Of a DNA stretch of 64,000 nucleotides, positions 32,709 to 44,692 are shown in pieces. Both the position numbers and the translations under genes were made by a program. This stretch comes from a beta proteobacterium AAP99 (GTDB lineage Bacteria; Pseudomonadota; Gammaproteobacteria; Burkholderiales; Burkholderiaceae_C). The first letter of the stretch is position 1. Every line of letters starts with the position of its first letter. The notes under the pieces were generated by a model. That model was not told where the DNA came from, ran no database searches, and was given only the letters and a program-made list of their open reading frames with translations. The stretch covers positions 62,001-126,000 of the forward strand of contig LJIA01000005.1 of the NCBI GenBank assembly GCA_001295775.1. The letters are read 5' to 3'.

Positions 32709-32797
32709 GCTTTCCGCTTGTCTGGTGCGGATCTTGGCCAGAAAACGATCTTCAAACATTGATTGAAAATCGGCTCTCCAGAAGCTCGATTTTCAAT
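32709..32797. repeat. Dispersed repeat, 33-bp tail type, with 11-bp AT-rich hairpin
   Basis: The 33-bp block 32709-32741 (GCTTTCCGC-N8-TGCGGATCTTGGCCAG) matches 4181-4213. It is followed by ATTGAAAATCG (32762-32772) and CGATTTTCAAT (32787-32797), a perfect 11-bp stem with a 14-nt loop. The copy at 4.1 kb also has an ATTGAAAA hairpin, but on the other side of the block. Confidence 0.7.
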
Positions 32798-32828
32798 TCT
32801 CTTCCCACAACTGCCGCAGCCCTGCGCC

Positions 32829-33473
32829 TCAGCCCAAGCCCGGCACGAAGCGCCGCAGACCTTCCAGCACCACGGTGGCGCCCAGGGCAAAGATCAGCCC
32901 GAAGTAGATGATGGTCAGCAGATTGAAGCCGATGCCAATGAGCGTGCAGCCGCCGTCACGCTGAATGAGCGCCACGGCGGTGAAGATGATGCCGAGCGCC
33001 GGCAGGGTGTTCGAGAAGGGCACCAGACCCAGCGGCACCATGAGCAACCCTGCACCCAGCACCAGCAGCGCGCCGTGCAGGTTCTGCATGGGGCCACGGG
33101 TGAGTGCCGCCAGGCGCGGGCGGCTGATGCGCTCCAGCCGCTCCACCCACTTGGCGCCGAGTTCAAGAATGTCTTGCAGGCGGCCTCGCGCAAGGGTGTA
33201 GCGCGCGATCTTGCCCGGCAGCCAGGGGGCGGTGTTGAAGGTGATGGCCACGCCGATCAGCAGGATCAGCGCGCCGAAGATGGTGCTCACCCCCGGAATG
33301 CTCACCGGCAGCAGAAAGGGCAGGCACAGGATGATGGCCAGCAGCAGCAGCCCTTCCCGCCCCAGGGACTGCATGAGCGCCGACACCGGCAACCCCTCTT
33401 CGGGCAGGGTGTTGGCCATGTCATGCAGCCACTGGCGCAGGCTGGGGCGGTCGCTGTGCTCGGAGAGCTTCAC
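32829..33473 (-). CDS. ExoD family inner membrane protein
   Basis: A 214-residue protein matching ExoD (Pfam PF06055), named from exopolysaccharide synthesis in Sinorhizobium. Seen: the N-terminal LSEHSDRPSLRQWLHDMA, then GREGLLLLAIILCLPFLLPV, PGVSTIFGALILLIG and a C-terminal pair of hydrophobic segments, giving about four to five membrane helices. Its biochemical role is unsettled; links to alkaline sensitivity and polysaccharide export are reported for relatives. It starts 28 bases after gcvP, same strand, so it may ride on the glycine-regulated transcript. Confidence 0.85.
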   Translation of the reverse strand: MKLSEHSDRPSLRQWLHDMANTLPEEGLPVSALMQSLGREGLLLLAIILCLPFLLPVSIPGVSTIFGALILLIGVAITFNTAPWLPGKIARYTLARGRLQDILELGAKWVERLERISRPRLAALTRGPMQNLHGALLVLGAGLLMVPLGLVPFSNTLPALGIIFTAVALIQRDGGCTLIGIGFNLLTIIYFGLIFALGATVVLEGLRRFVPGLG

Positions 33474-33500
33474 GCGCGGGCTTCGGAGATACCGGGTCGC

Positions 33501-36383
<2,883 letters not shown>

Positions 36384-36460
36384 GGCAGGTATCACTTCGG
36401 TTCAACAGGAGGGGCAGCGCGGCGTGCTTGGCGCCGCGCCTTTCGCAACAGACAGGAGGG

Positions 36461-36844
36461 TCAGGCGGCCTTGACGGCGGCTTCGTAGCCGGCGGCGTCC
36501 AGCAGGGCGCTCATGTCGGCACCACCGGCGGGAGTGATCTTGAGCAGCCAGGCGCCGTAGGGGTCACTGTTCAGGCTTTCGGGGGCGGCTTCGAGTGCGT
36601 CGTTGAAGGCGGTGATGGTGCCGTCCACGGGCATGTAGACGTCGCTGGCGGCCTTGACGCTTTCCACCACGCAGGCGGGGTCGCCGGCCTTGAGCGCGTC
36701 GCCCACCTTGGCGTCGCCCACGAAGACGAGGTCACCGAGCATGTCCTGCGCGGTGTCGGTGATGCCCAGGGTGATGGAGCCGTCGGCTTCGACGCGCACC
36801 CATTCGTGGGTCTTGGTGTACTTCAGGTCGGCGGGGATGTTCAT
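36461..36844 (-). CDS. gcvH: Glycine cleavage system H protein
   Basis: A 127-residue lipoyl carrier shuttling the methylamine intermediate among P, T and L proteins. The lipoyl attachment lysine is K64 in ESVKAASDV. The N-terminal YTKTHEWVRVE and the late LNSDPYGAWLLKI are typical. It lies between gcvT and gcvP on the same strand. The L protein (dihydrolipoyl dehydrogenase) is not in the window and is usually shared with other complexes. Confidence 0.97.
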   Translation of the reverse strand: MNIPADLKYTKTHEWVRVEADGSITLGITDTAQDMLGDLVFVGDAKVGDALKAGDPACVVESVKAASDVYMPVDGTITAFNDALEAAPESLNSDPYGAWLLKITPAGGADMSALLDAAGYEAAVKAA

Positions 36845-36945
36845 GGTGTGGCTCCGTAAATGACGACGACTTCAGGGATGAAGCTTCAGTTCAAGGAAAG
36901 TGGCCCGGCGGGCCTGAAGAAAACGAAAGCGGAAAACGGTTCTGC

Positions 36946-38034
36946 TCAGACGAGCACCTGGCCATTGCGCACAAAGGGCGGCTTGACCACGAGGGCGTTG
37001 ACGCCCTTGCCGCGGATGTCCACCTGCACGGTGTCGCCGATCTGTACGGCCTTGGGCACACGTGCGAGGCCGATCGACACGCTCATGGACGGCGAGAAGG
37101 TGCCGCTGGTGATCTCGCCCTCGCCATGCGGGGTCATGACCTTCATGTGGCCGCGGATCACGCCCTTGTCCAGGAGCTTCAGGCCGACGAAGGCGCTCTT
37201 TTGGCCGTCGCGGTCCAGTGCGGCTCGGCCGATGAAGTCGCGCTCAGTCTTGCGGTCCACGGTCCAGCCCATGCCGGCATCCAGCGGGCTGACGCTCTCG
37301 TCCATGTCATTGCCGTAGAGGTTCATGCCGGCCTCCAGGCGCAAGGTGTCGCGCGCGCCCAGGCCGCACTGCGCCACGCCAGCAGCCTTGAGATCCGCCC
37401 ACAGCGCCGCGGCGTCATTCATGGGCACCATGATCTCGAAGCCGTCCTCGCCGGTGTAGCCGGTGCGGGCAATGAAGTTCTCGCCGATTTCAGCAGCCTG
37501 GAACACCATCAACGGCTCGCAGGCCAGCTTCCAGTCGGGGCGCACTTGCAGCACCTTGGCGCGGGCGTTCGGGCCCTGCACGGCGATCATCGCCAGATCG
37601 CGCCGCGGTGTGAGCATGACGCCGAAGGGCGCGGCCACGGCGGCCATGTGGGCGAGGTCCTTCTCGGCCGTGGAGGCATTGACGACGATGCGCCAGCTGT
37701 CGCCCCCGCGCCAATACACAATCAGGTCGTCGATCACGCCGCCGGCTTCATTGAGCATGCCGGAGTACAGGGCCTTGCCCACCACCGTGAGCTTGTCGAC
37801 GTTGTTGGCGATCAGCTTGTGCAGGAAGGCACGGCTCTGGGCGCCCTTCACGTCCACCGGGCACATGTGCGAGACGTCGAACATGCCGGCGTCGCGGCGC
37901 ACGGCGTGGTGCTCCTCGATCTGGCTGCCGTAGTTCAGGGGCATGTCCCAGCCGCCGAAGTCCACGAGCTTGGCGCCGGCGTCGGCATGGGTTTGGTACA
38001 GCGGGGTGCGCTTGAGCACGGAGGAGGAAGTCAT
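36946..38034 (-). CDS. gcvT: Aminomethyltransferase, glycine cleavage T protein
   Basis: A 362-residue T protein that releases ammonia from the H-bound intermediate and forms methylene-tetrahydrofolate. Features: [21 protein letters not shown] at the N-terminus, [24 protein letters not shown] and [14 protein letters not shown], and the OB-like C-terminal domain. The start at 38034 is the first ATG fitting the family. First gene of the gcvTHP unit; a tandem glycine riboswitch begins about 45 bases upstream. Confidence 0.96.
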   Translation of the reverse strand: MTSSSVLKRTPLYQTHADAGAKLVDFGGWDMPLNYGSQIEEHHAVRRDAGMFDVSHMCPVDVKGAQSRAFLHKLIANNVDKLTVVGKALYSGMLNEAGGVIDDLIVYWRGGDSWRIVVNASTAEKDLAHMAAVAAPFGVMLTPRRDLAMIAVQGPNARAKVLQVRPDWKLACEPLMVFQAAEIGENFIARTGYTGEDGFEIMVPMNDAAALWADLKAAGVAQCGLGARDTLRLEAGMNLYGNDMDESVSPLDAGMGWTVDRKTERDFIGRAALDRDGQKSAFVGLKLLDKGVIRGHMKVMTPHGEGEITSGTFSPSMSVSIGLARVPKAVQIGDTVQVDIRGKGVNALVVKPPFVRNGQVLV

Positions 38035-38079
38035 TGGACGCGGGAAATCGATCACTGGCCATCGCTGCCAGCGCGCGTC

Positions 38080-38276
38080 CCCCCTGTCCTTGATGCCTGA
38101 GAGTTTTTCACCCGTGCCATTCGGCTCGGGCTTGATCTCCTTCGGCGGCCGCCGCGCTGCGTGGCAACGGGCTGCGCTCTCCAGGGTGCTTCAACGTCGG
38201 TGCGGTTCGGGAACCTGAGCGATTTCGGGCATTACGCCTTCGGTGGCCACCCCTTGGGGGTCGCACTCTCCCGCGC
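38080..38276 (-). ncRNA. Tandem glycine riboswitch (gcvT motif)
   Basis: Two glycine aptamers in series ahead of gcvT on the minus strand. Aptamer 1: GCGGGAGAG, then CCACCGAAGGCG, then AATCGCTCAGGTTCCC. Aptamer 2: CCCTGGAGAGCGC, then GCCGCCGAAGGAG, then AAACTCTCAGGCATCAAGGACAGGGGG. The GGAGAG, CCGAAGG and CTCAGG cores are the conserved glycine-binding elements, and a short linker joins the two. Glycine should switch on gcvTHP (and perhaps exoD). No clear intrinsic terminator is seen between it and gcvT, so translational control is possible. Confidence 0.92.
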
Positions 38277-38380
38277 CAACTCGGCAAGGTGCGCATTGTG
38301 CCGCAAAGGCGCCCGTTGCCGAACCCCGGCAGACCCTGAGCGACGCCGATCCGCGTGGAGGGTGGTATCCAAAACTGCAA

Positions 38381-38446
38381 GATCCAGCATTCATGCGCCT
38401 TTTCAGGCCAAAGTGGCTGGAAAGGCGCGCCGGACAAGCGGAAAGC
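38381..38446 (+). repeat. 66-bp dispersed repeat, family A, copy 4
   Basis: A plus-orientation unit from GATCCAGCATTC to AAGCGGAAAGC, nearly identical to 6881-6946. It lies between the divergent gcvT riboswitch and the macA-like gene. In the rest of this interval (38277-38380 and 38447-38648) no gene or other structure is supported, although the promoters of both neighbours must be here. Confidence 0.85.
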
Positions 38447-38648
38447 CATTTAGTGCGCTGCGTCTGAGGGCTGCGGGCGGTGATTCGTCCGCAGCCGGCT
38501 GCAGTTCACGGCGCCCAACCCACCGCTCATCCCACAGCGCGGGAGCGGCGAAGTTGCGCCACCTACACTGCGCGCACTTTTCCGGCCCTGGGCAGCGCAT
38601 CGCCTGAAGCCGAACTCAACCCGCATCTCCTCAAATCAAGAAGATCAC

Positions 38649-39910
38649 ATGAACAAATGGGTCAAGCGCGGCCTGATCGCGGCCGTCATCCTCGCCGTGG
38701 GCGGCGGTCTCGTCGTCGCCGGTCAGCGCAGCAAGGCCAAGGCAGACGCCGCGCCGAAGTACCGCACCGCCCAGGTGGACCGCGGTGCCATCACGCAGGT
38801 GGTGCTGTCCAGCGGCACGGTGCAGCCGGTCAAGAGCGTGAACGTCGGCACGCAGGTGTCCGGCACGGTGCTGGAGCGCTACGTGGACTTCAATGACCGC
38901 GTCAAGAAGGGCCAGGTCATGCTGCGACTGGACCCGGCGCTGATCGAGGCACGCATCCGCCAGGCCACGGCGCAGGTGAATTCCGCCAATGCGGCGCTGG
39001 CCGTGGCGCGCAGCACGCATGAGCGCAACATCAAGCTGCAGGCGCAGGGCTTCATCTCCGGCTCGATCGTGGACCAGAGCAAGCAGCAGCTCGATGCGGC
39101 ACTGGCCCAGCTCGAAGTGGCCAAGGCCCAGCTGGACCAGGCGCAGACCGATCTGAACAACAGCGTGATCCGCTCACCGATCGACGGCATCGTCACCCGC
39201 CGCGCGATCGACGTCGGCCAGACCGTGGCCGCCAGCTTCCAGACGCCAGACCTCTTCACGGTGGCCAATGACCTGAAGAAGATGCAGATCTTCAGCAACG
39301 TGTCCGAGGCCGATGTGGGCCTGGTGCGCGAAGGCCAGCCGGTGCGCTTCTTCGTGGACGCCTACCCCGAGCGCGAGTTCGAAGGCAAGGTCTCGCAGTT
39401 CCGCCTGAACCCCACCAGCCAGGCCGGCGTGGTGACCTACGTGATCGTCATCGACGTCGACAACCCCGAGGAGCTGCTCAAGCCGGGCATGACGGCGCAG
39501 ACCCGCATCGTGGTCGCGAGCAAGAAGGACGCCGTCCGCATCCCGACGGCCGCCCTGCGCTTCCGCCCGCCCGAGGACGACGTGGCCAAGAAGGACGGCA
39601 AGAAGAACGAGAAGAAGGACGACAAGTCCGACGCCAAGGCCACCGACGGCAAGGACGACAAGAAGGCCCCTGCGACCAAGGCCGCACCGGCTGCCGACCC
39701 CAATGACGACGGCGCCCTCTCCACGCTGAAGGCCGGCCAGCGCGTGTTCCGCGTCTACACCGTGGGCGAGGACAACAAGCCCAAGGCCCACGAGGTGACG
39801 ATCGGCATCTCCAACACCCGCTTCACCGAGATGGTGACGGGCGACATCAAGCCGGGCGATGCGCTGATTACGCGCAGCCTGAAGGACGCCGCGCCCGGAA
39901 GCGAAGACTG

Positions 39911-39911
<1 letters not shown>
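38649..39911 (+). CDS. MacA/YknX-like periplasmic adaptor, export system 1
   Basis: A 420-residue membrane-fusion protein. One N-terminal membrane anchor (GLIAAVILAVGGGLVV) is followed by the lipoyl half-motif VLSSGTVQPVKSVNVGTQVSG, a long coiled coil (residues about 100-175), the second lipoyl half NNSVIRSPIDGIVTRRAIDVGQT and beta-barrel domains. It links the ABC permease to an outer membrane channel. Residues about 307-357 form a Lys/Asp-rich low-complexity insertion (DDVAKKDGKKNEKKDD and on) inside the membrane-proximal domain, absent in the second system's adaptor. Its stop overlaps the ATPase start (TGATG). Confidence 0.88.
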
Positions 39912-40609
<698 letters not shown>

Positions 40610-40644
40610 ACCCCTGTGCTTTCGCGCCCGGACTTCGATGGCCA

Positions 40645-40787
40645 GATCCAGCATCCATGCGGCTTTCCAGACCAAAGTGGCTGAAGAACCGCACCGGAAA
40701 AGCGGAAAGCTTCGCAGAGGGGCTCGCGCTGACAGGCGCGAGCTCTTTGCGCGGCGCCAAGCATGCTTGGCGAAACCCCTCGCAAAG
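40645..40787 (+). repeat. Composite of family A repeat (copy 5) and family B element
   Basis: Bases 40645-40710 are a 66-bp A unit (GATCCAGCATCC to AGCGGAAAGC). Directly after it, 40711-40787 is element B: AGAGGGGCTCGCGCTGACAGG, the inner hairpin GCCAAGCATGCTTGGC (40756-40771) and GAAACCCCTCGC. B matches the insertion inside the A copy at 27.8 kb. The composite occupies most of the gap between the ATPase and permease genes. Confidence 0.78.
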
Positions 40788-40816
40788 CCTTTCCAGATAC
40801 ACACCGGAGACGATCA

Positions 40817-42034
40817 ATGAGCTTCGCGCAGATCCTCGTTGAAGCCTTCCGCAGCCTGTCCGCCAACCGGCTGCGCACTGCACTCACCATGCTGGGCATC
40901 ATCATCGGCATCGCCTCGGTGGTGCTGATGCTGTCCGTCGGTGACTCCGTCCGCAAGTTCATCGACAAGGAGTTGTCGGCGCTGGGCAGCAACATGCTCA
41001 TCGTGCGCCCTGGCACACCCACCAAGGACGGCGGCGTGCGGCGGCGTGCCGGTGAAGCGCCGGCCCTCACCATCGAGGATGCCGCGGCGCTCAACACCCT
41101 GCCTACTCTGAAGGGCGCCGTGCCGATGATGCAGGGCTTCCACCAGATCAACTACGGCACGGACAACAGCAACACCACCGTGCTCGGCGTGGTGCCGGAG
41201 GTCTTTGCGCTGCGCAACTGGACGATCGATACCGGCGCTGGCATCTCGGAGTCGGATGTGCGCTCCGCCGCGCGGGTCGCGGTGATCGGCAGCAAGATCG
41301 CCAGTCAGTACTTCTACAAGACTGATCCGATCGGCAAGCTCATCCGCGTGGACAACCAACCCTACACCGTGGTGGGCGTGATGGCGGGCGAAGGCAGTGC
41401 GTTCGACGTGAACGACATCGGTGACGTGATCATGGTGCCGATCACGCGACACCCGATCCGCATGCCGCTGCCGCGCACGGTGCATTACTTCGTGGCGCAG
41501 GCCAAGGACGCCGCCTCGCTGAAGGAAGCGCAGCTGGACATGGCCGACGTGCTGCGTGACCGGCACCGCATCACACCGGGCAAGGAGGACAACTTCGTCA
41601 TCACCAACCTGGCCAGCTTTGCCCAGGCAGGCGCCAACATCGGCTTCGCGCTGTCGATCGGCCTGGGGCTGATCGGCGCGATCTCGCTGATCGTGGGCGG
41701 CATCGGCATCATGAACATCATGCTGGTAAGCGTGAGCGAGCGGGTGCGTGAGATCGGCATCCGGATGGCCATCGGCGCCAAGCCGCGCCACGTCCTCACG
41801 CAGTTCCTCGCCGAGGCGGTGGTGATGTGCGTGGTGGGCGGTGCAATCGGCACCCTGATCGCGGCGGGTGGTGCCGCCGCGGTGACCGCCACCGGCAAGT
41901 TCGACATGGTCCTGGGCGTGAGCCATGTGGTGACGGCCGTGCTCTTCTCTACCGCGGTGGGCCTGTTCTTCGGGTTCTACCCGGCGCGGCGCGCCAGCCG
42001 CCTGCTGCCGATCGAGTGCCTGCGGCAGGACTGA
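40817..42034 (+). CDS. MacB/FtsX-type ABC permease, export system 1
   Basis: A 405-residue permease with one N-terminal helix (ALTMLGIIIGIASVVLML), a large periplasmic MacB_PCD-type domain (about residues 50-270) and three C-terminal FtsX helices: GLIGAISLIVGGIGIMNIMLV, then AVVMCVVGGAIGTLIAAGG and a last one near FSTAVGLFFGF. The SERVREIGIRMAIGA loop is diagnostic. Together with the ATPase and adaptor it makes a YknXYZ-like split MacAB system exporting an unknown substrate. The ATG at 40817 begins MSFAQILVEAFRSLSANRLRT. Confidence 0.9.
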   Translation: MSFAQILVEAFRSLSANRLRTALTMLGIIIGIASVVLMLSVGDSVRKFIDKELSALGSNMLIVRPGTPTKDGGVRRRAGEAPALTIEDAAALNTLPTLKGAVPMMQGFHQINYGTDNSNTTVLGVVPEVFALRNWTIDTGAGISESDVRSAARVAVIGSKIASQYFYKTDPIGKLIRVDNQPYTVVGVMAGEGSAFDVNDIGDVIMVPITRHPIRMPLPRTVHYFVAQAKDAASLKEAQLDMADVLRDRHRITPGKEDNFVITNLASFAQAGANIGFALSIGLGLIGAISLIVGGIGIMNIMLVSVSERVREIGIRMAIGAKPRHVLTQFLAEAVVMCVVGGAIGTLIAAGGAAAVTATGKFDMVLGVSHVVTAVLFSTAVGLFFGFYPARRASRLLPIECLRQD

Positions 42035-42063
42035 CCCGACAAGACCGTGCAGTTCGAGCGATC

Positions 42064-42092
42064 GACGGCCAGTCAGTGAACTGGCCGTCTTT
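42064..42092 (+). terminator. Intrinsic terminator after export system 1
   Basis: A perfect 10-bp stem GACGGCCAGT/ACTGGCCGTC with a six-base loop (CAGTGA) followed by TTT, 30 bases after the permease stop. It should end the export operon before the diguanylate cyclase gene. Confidence 0.75.
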
Positions 42093-42188
42093 CATGGCGC
42101 TGATCCTTCGATCGTGCCGGTGGCGGCGCACAACAATCGATTACCGATTGCACCCGCGCGTGTTTGCCCCACCCGTACCTGCACCACC

Positions 42189-43250
42189 ATGCCCCGTCTC
42201 ATCGACTCTGTTGCCCGCATCACCGGCATGCGCGACCGTGACGCCTTGAATGTCACGATCGCCGAAGTGCTGGTGGACTGGCTGCGCCCGGAAAGCGTCG
42301 CGATCTACAAGATCGTGGGCGAAGGCGACGGCCGACGTGTGGTCCTGCGCGCCAGACTCGTGGACGGTCAGGCCCATATCGAGTCTGACGTCGCCCGCGA
42401 CCCCGACAGCCTGCCGCGGCTGGCGACCATGCCCTATTTCCGCCGATGCGTGAAGAACGTCACGCAGGTGCGCATCACGCCACCGGCCGGCAGCCCGGTC
42501 TGCACCCTCTTTCCGATCCAGAACGACAGCGACGTGACCGGCGTCCTCGCTGTGGAGACGCGCCACGCCCTGCTGCCCGAGCAGCAGCGCCTGGTCAAGG
42601 GCGTGCTCAAGATCATCCGCAACCTGCTTGCGGTGCTGGACTACAGCGAGCACGACACGCTGACCGGTCTGATGAACCGCAAGACCTTCGACGCCTCGTT
42701 CCAGAAGCTGCTGCAGGCCGCGCCGAACATTGCCGCGCCACCGCAGCCGCCACAGCTGCCACCGACGGGCCAGCCGGAGCGGCGCAGCGAGCATGGCGAG
42801 TTCGCGCGCTTCGCAGCCGTGATCGACATCGACCACTTCAAGAGCATCAATGACCGCTTCGGCCACCTGTATGGCGACGAAGTGCTGCTGCTGCTCGCAC
42901 GCCTGATGCGCGGCAGCTTCCGCGCCACCGATCAGCTCTACCGGTTCGGTGGTGAGGAGTTCGTGGTGGTGCTCGACTGGGTCAGGCCGGACGACGCGGC
43001 GATGGTCTTCGACCGCTTCCGCGCCAAGGTGGAAGCTTTCACCTTCCCGCAGATCGGACGCGTGACCATCAGCATGGGCTACACGCAGATCCAGTCCTTC
43101 GACAGCCCGAACCACGCCATCGAACGCGCGGACCAGGCGCTGTACTACGCCAAGCAGAACGGCCGCAACCAGGCACGCAGCTACGAGCTGCTGATCAGCA
43201 GCGGGGCGCTGTCTTCCAAGGAAGACGCCTCCGACCTCGAGCTGTTCTGA
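42189..43250 (+). CDS. Diguanylate cyclase (GGDEF), GAF-like sensor
   Basis: A 353-residue cytoplasmic diguanylate cyclase making c-di-GMP. The N-terminal ~140 residues resemble a GAF-type sensor (VAIYKIVGEGDGRR and PVCTLFPIQNDSDVTGVLAVE). The GGDEF domain starts LDYSEHDTLTGLMNRKTF; the active site is FGGEEF and an inhibitory I-site RATD lies five residues before it. A proline-rich insert of about 30 residues (around residues 178-206, APPQPPQLPPTG) interrupts the domain between its first helix and the AVIDIDHFKSIND strand. It follows a terminator, so it has its own promoter. Confidence 0.9.
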   Translation: MPRLIDSVARITGMRDRDALNVTIAEVLVDWLRPESVAIYKIVGEGDGRRVVLRARLVDGQAHIESDVARDPDSLPRLATMPYFRRCVKNVTQVRITPPAGSPVCTLFPIQNDSDVTGVLAVETRHALLPEQQRLVKGVLKIIRNLLAVLDYSEHDTLTGLMNRKTFDASFQKLLQAAPNIAAPPQPPQLPPTGQPERRSEHGEFARFAAVIDIDHFKSINDRFGHLYGDEVLLLLARLMRGSFRATDQLYRFGGEEFVVVLDWVRPDDAAMVFDRFRAKVEAFTFPQIGRVTISMGYTQIQSFDSPNHAIERADQALYYAKQNGRNQARSYELLISSGALSSKEDASDLELF

Positions 43251-43265
43251 GCGACACCCAGCCGC

Positions 43266-44612
43266 TCAAGTGAACTCCCGAAGCACCACACGCCGCGCAC
43301 CCGGCTGTCCCATGGCGACGAGCAGGTAGCTGCGCATATCCTTGAAGCCGCCCGAGTCCGGATCGGCAAAGTTCGTACCGCCATCAAAGTCCTGCGATGC
43401 GCCCTGCGCATCGCAGAACCGTACGGAGAAGGTCGGGCGCGTCAGGCCGTAGTCCACCGGTCGGCCGGGCTTGCCGGGCTCGAGGTTCGGGAAGTCCAGA
43501 CTGAAGTCGACCGAAGCGTCGATGCTGACACCATCCGCCGTGGCGTTGACGACATTCAGGCTTGCGCGACCGCCGCGTGCGGGCAGATTGGACTCCTGTG
43601 TGACCACCATCCGGTAGTTGCCCGCTGTGCCATAGACAACGATCAGGTAGTCGCGCCCCGGGTTCAGGCTCTGCGTGGCGGTAGCCATTGCGAAGTTATC
43701 TGTCGTGCGGACGGCTGCAATCGCCGGCGTTCCGGCAGCCACCACCTGATAGGCGCTGAAGTTCGCGTCCAGCGTGCTGGAGGACTGTCCGTTCACCGTG
43801 AAGCGCACCTGCCCGGCTGCGCCGAATACGTCAGTCCCGTTGACAAAGCGCACGCGCGAGCGCGTGTTGCGCACCACGCGGGACGCACCGGCGCTGTCCT
43901 TGCCGTGCAGCAGGTAGGCATTCACCAGGCGCGAACTCTTGAGCGTGTAGAGCACCAGGGTGACCACCTGCCGCGAGTCGATTTGCACGCCATCCGCATC
44001 GAACAGCAGTTCACGCTTGTCGCCCGCTGGATAGATTCGGATGCGCCATATGCCGGAAGCCAGTTCCGCGAAGCCGGAGGCTGCCTGCGGACCGACCCCA
44101 CGCAGTGTGGCCGTCGCGGTGTCGATGCTTGCCGTGGATGCGGTGAGGTAGACGTCGTAGCTGATGCCGCGCGCCACGTTGTTCAGCACACGCAGCTTGA
44201 TCCGGCCGTCATCAGGGCGCCCTTCGCCATCATTGAGTACCTGCACGCTCACGTCCGTGTCCGTACCGGACGCCACGACCGTGTAGGAGTTGTCCTTGGC
44301 ATAGCCCGCGGTGGCACTGCTGACGGTGCCGCTGCCGGGTTCAGCAATCACTTCAGTACTCAGGTTGCCGCCGTTGGTCCCCGCATAGCCGGAGCCAGTT
44401 TCGAAGGCGACGCCCGAGACCTTGGTCTTGCCGTCAACACGCAGGGTGAGCGTGTCCACGTCGGTCATGAGATTGAGGAGGCGGACGTTGACATCGCCCT
44501 CGCCATCATTGCCGCATCCGGAAAGCAGGCCGCCGGACAAGCCGGCCAGGCCCAGTGCGCCCGCTGTCTGAAGCGCAGCGCGGCGGGTGATCTTGGTGTG
44601 TTGAAACTGCAT
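43266..44612 (-). CDS. DUF4397 domain lipoprotein
   Basis: A 448-residue exported protein with a Tat-like or Sec lipoprotein signal (TRRAALQTAG, lipobox GGLLSGC). The mature part carries at least two DUF4397-like beta domains: VNVRLLNLMTDVDTLTLRVDG at about residue 40, IKLRVLNNVARGISYDVYLT near 140, SRVRFVNGTDVFGAAGQVRF near 250 and ASLNVVNATADGVSIDASVD near 345, each starting with the family's hydrophobic-N-A pattern. DUF4397 proteins are surface-attached and of unknown function. It is convergent with the diguanylate cyclase gene (15 bases between stops). Confidence 0.82.
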   Translation of the reverse strand: MQFQHTKITRRAALQTAGALGLAGLSGGLLSGCGNDGEGDVNVRLLNLMTDVDTLTLRVDGKTKVSGVAFETGSGYAGTNGGNLSTEVIAEPGSGTVSSATAGYAKDNSYTVVASGTDTDVSVQVLNDGEGRPDDGRIKLRVLNNVARGISYDVYLTASTASIDTATATLRGVGPQAASGFAELASGIWRIRIYPAGDKRELLFDADGVQIDSRQVVTLVLYTLKSSRLVNAYLLHGKDSAGASRVVRNTRSRVRFVNGTDVFGAAGQVRFTVNGQSSSTLDANFSAYQVVAAGTPAIAAVRTTDNFAMATATQSLNPGRDYLIVVYGTAGNYRMVVTQESNLPARGGRASLNVVNATADGVSIDASVDFSLDFPNLEPGKPGRPVDYGLTRPTFSVRFCDAQGASQDFDGGTNFADPDSGGFKDMRSYLLVAMGQPGARRVVLREFT

Positions 44613-44692
44613 GTTGAGCCTGTTCTAAGTGCAATCCATCCGGCAATGTGCCGCAGCGAAAGACTAGGCAGCGCGCGTTGCGCCGCGTTGGC

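Noticed and set aside
36900-36945. AAAGCGGAAAACGG near gcvT as another copy of the repeat head
   Set aside because: Only about 10 bases match and the rest of the head is absent.
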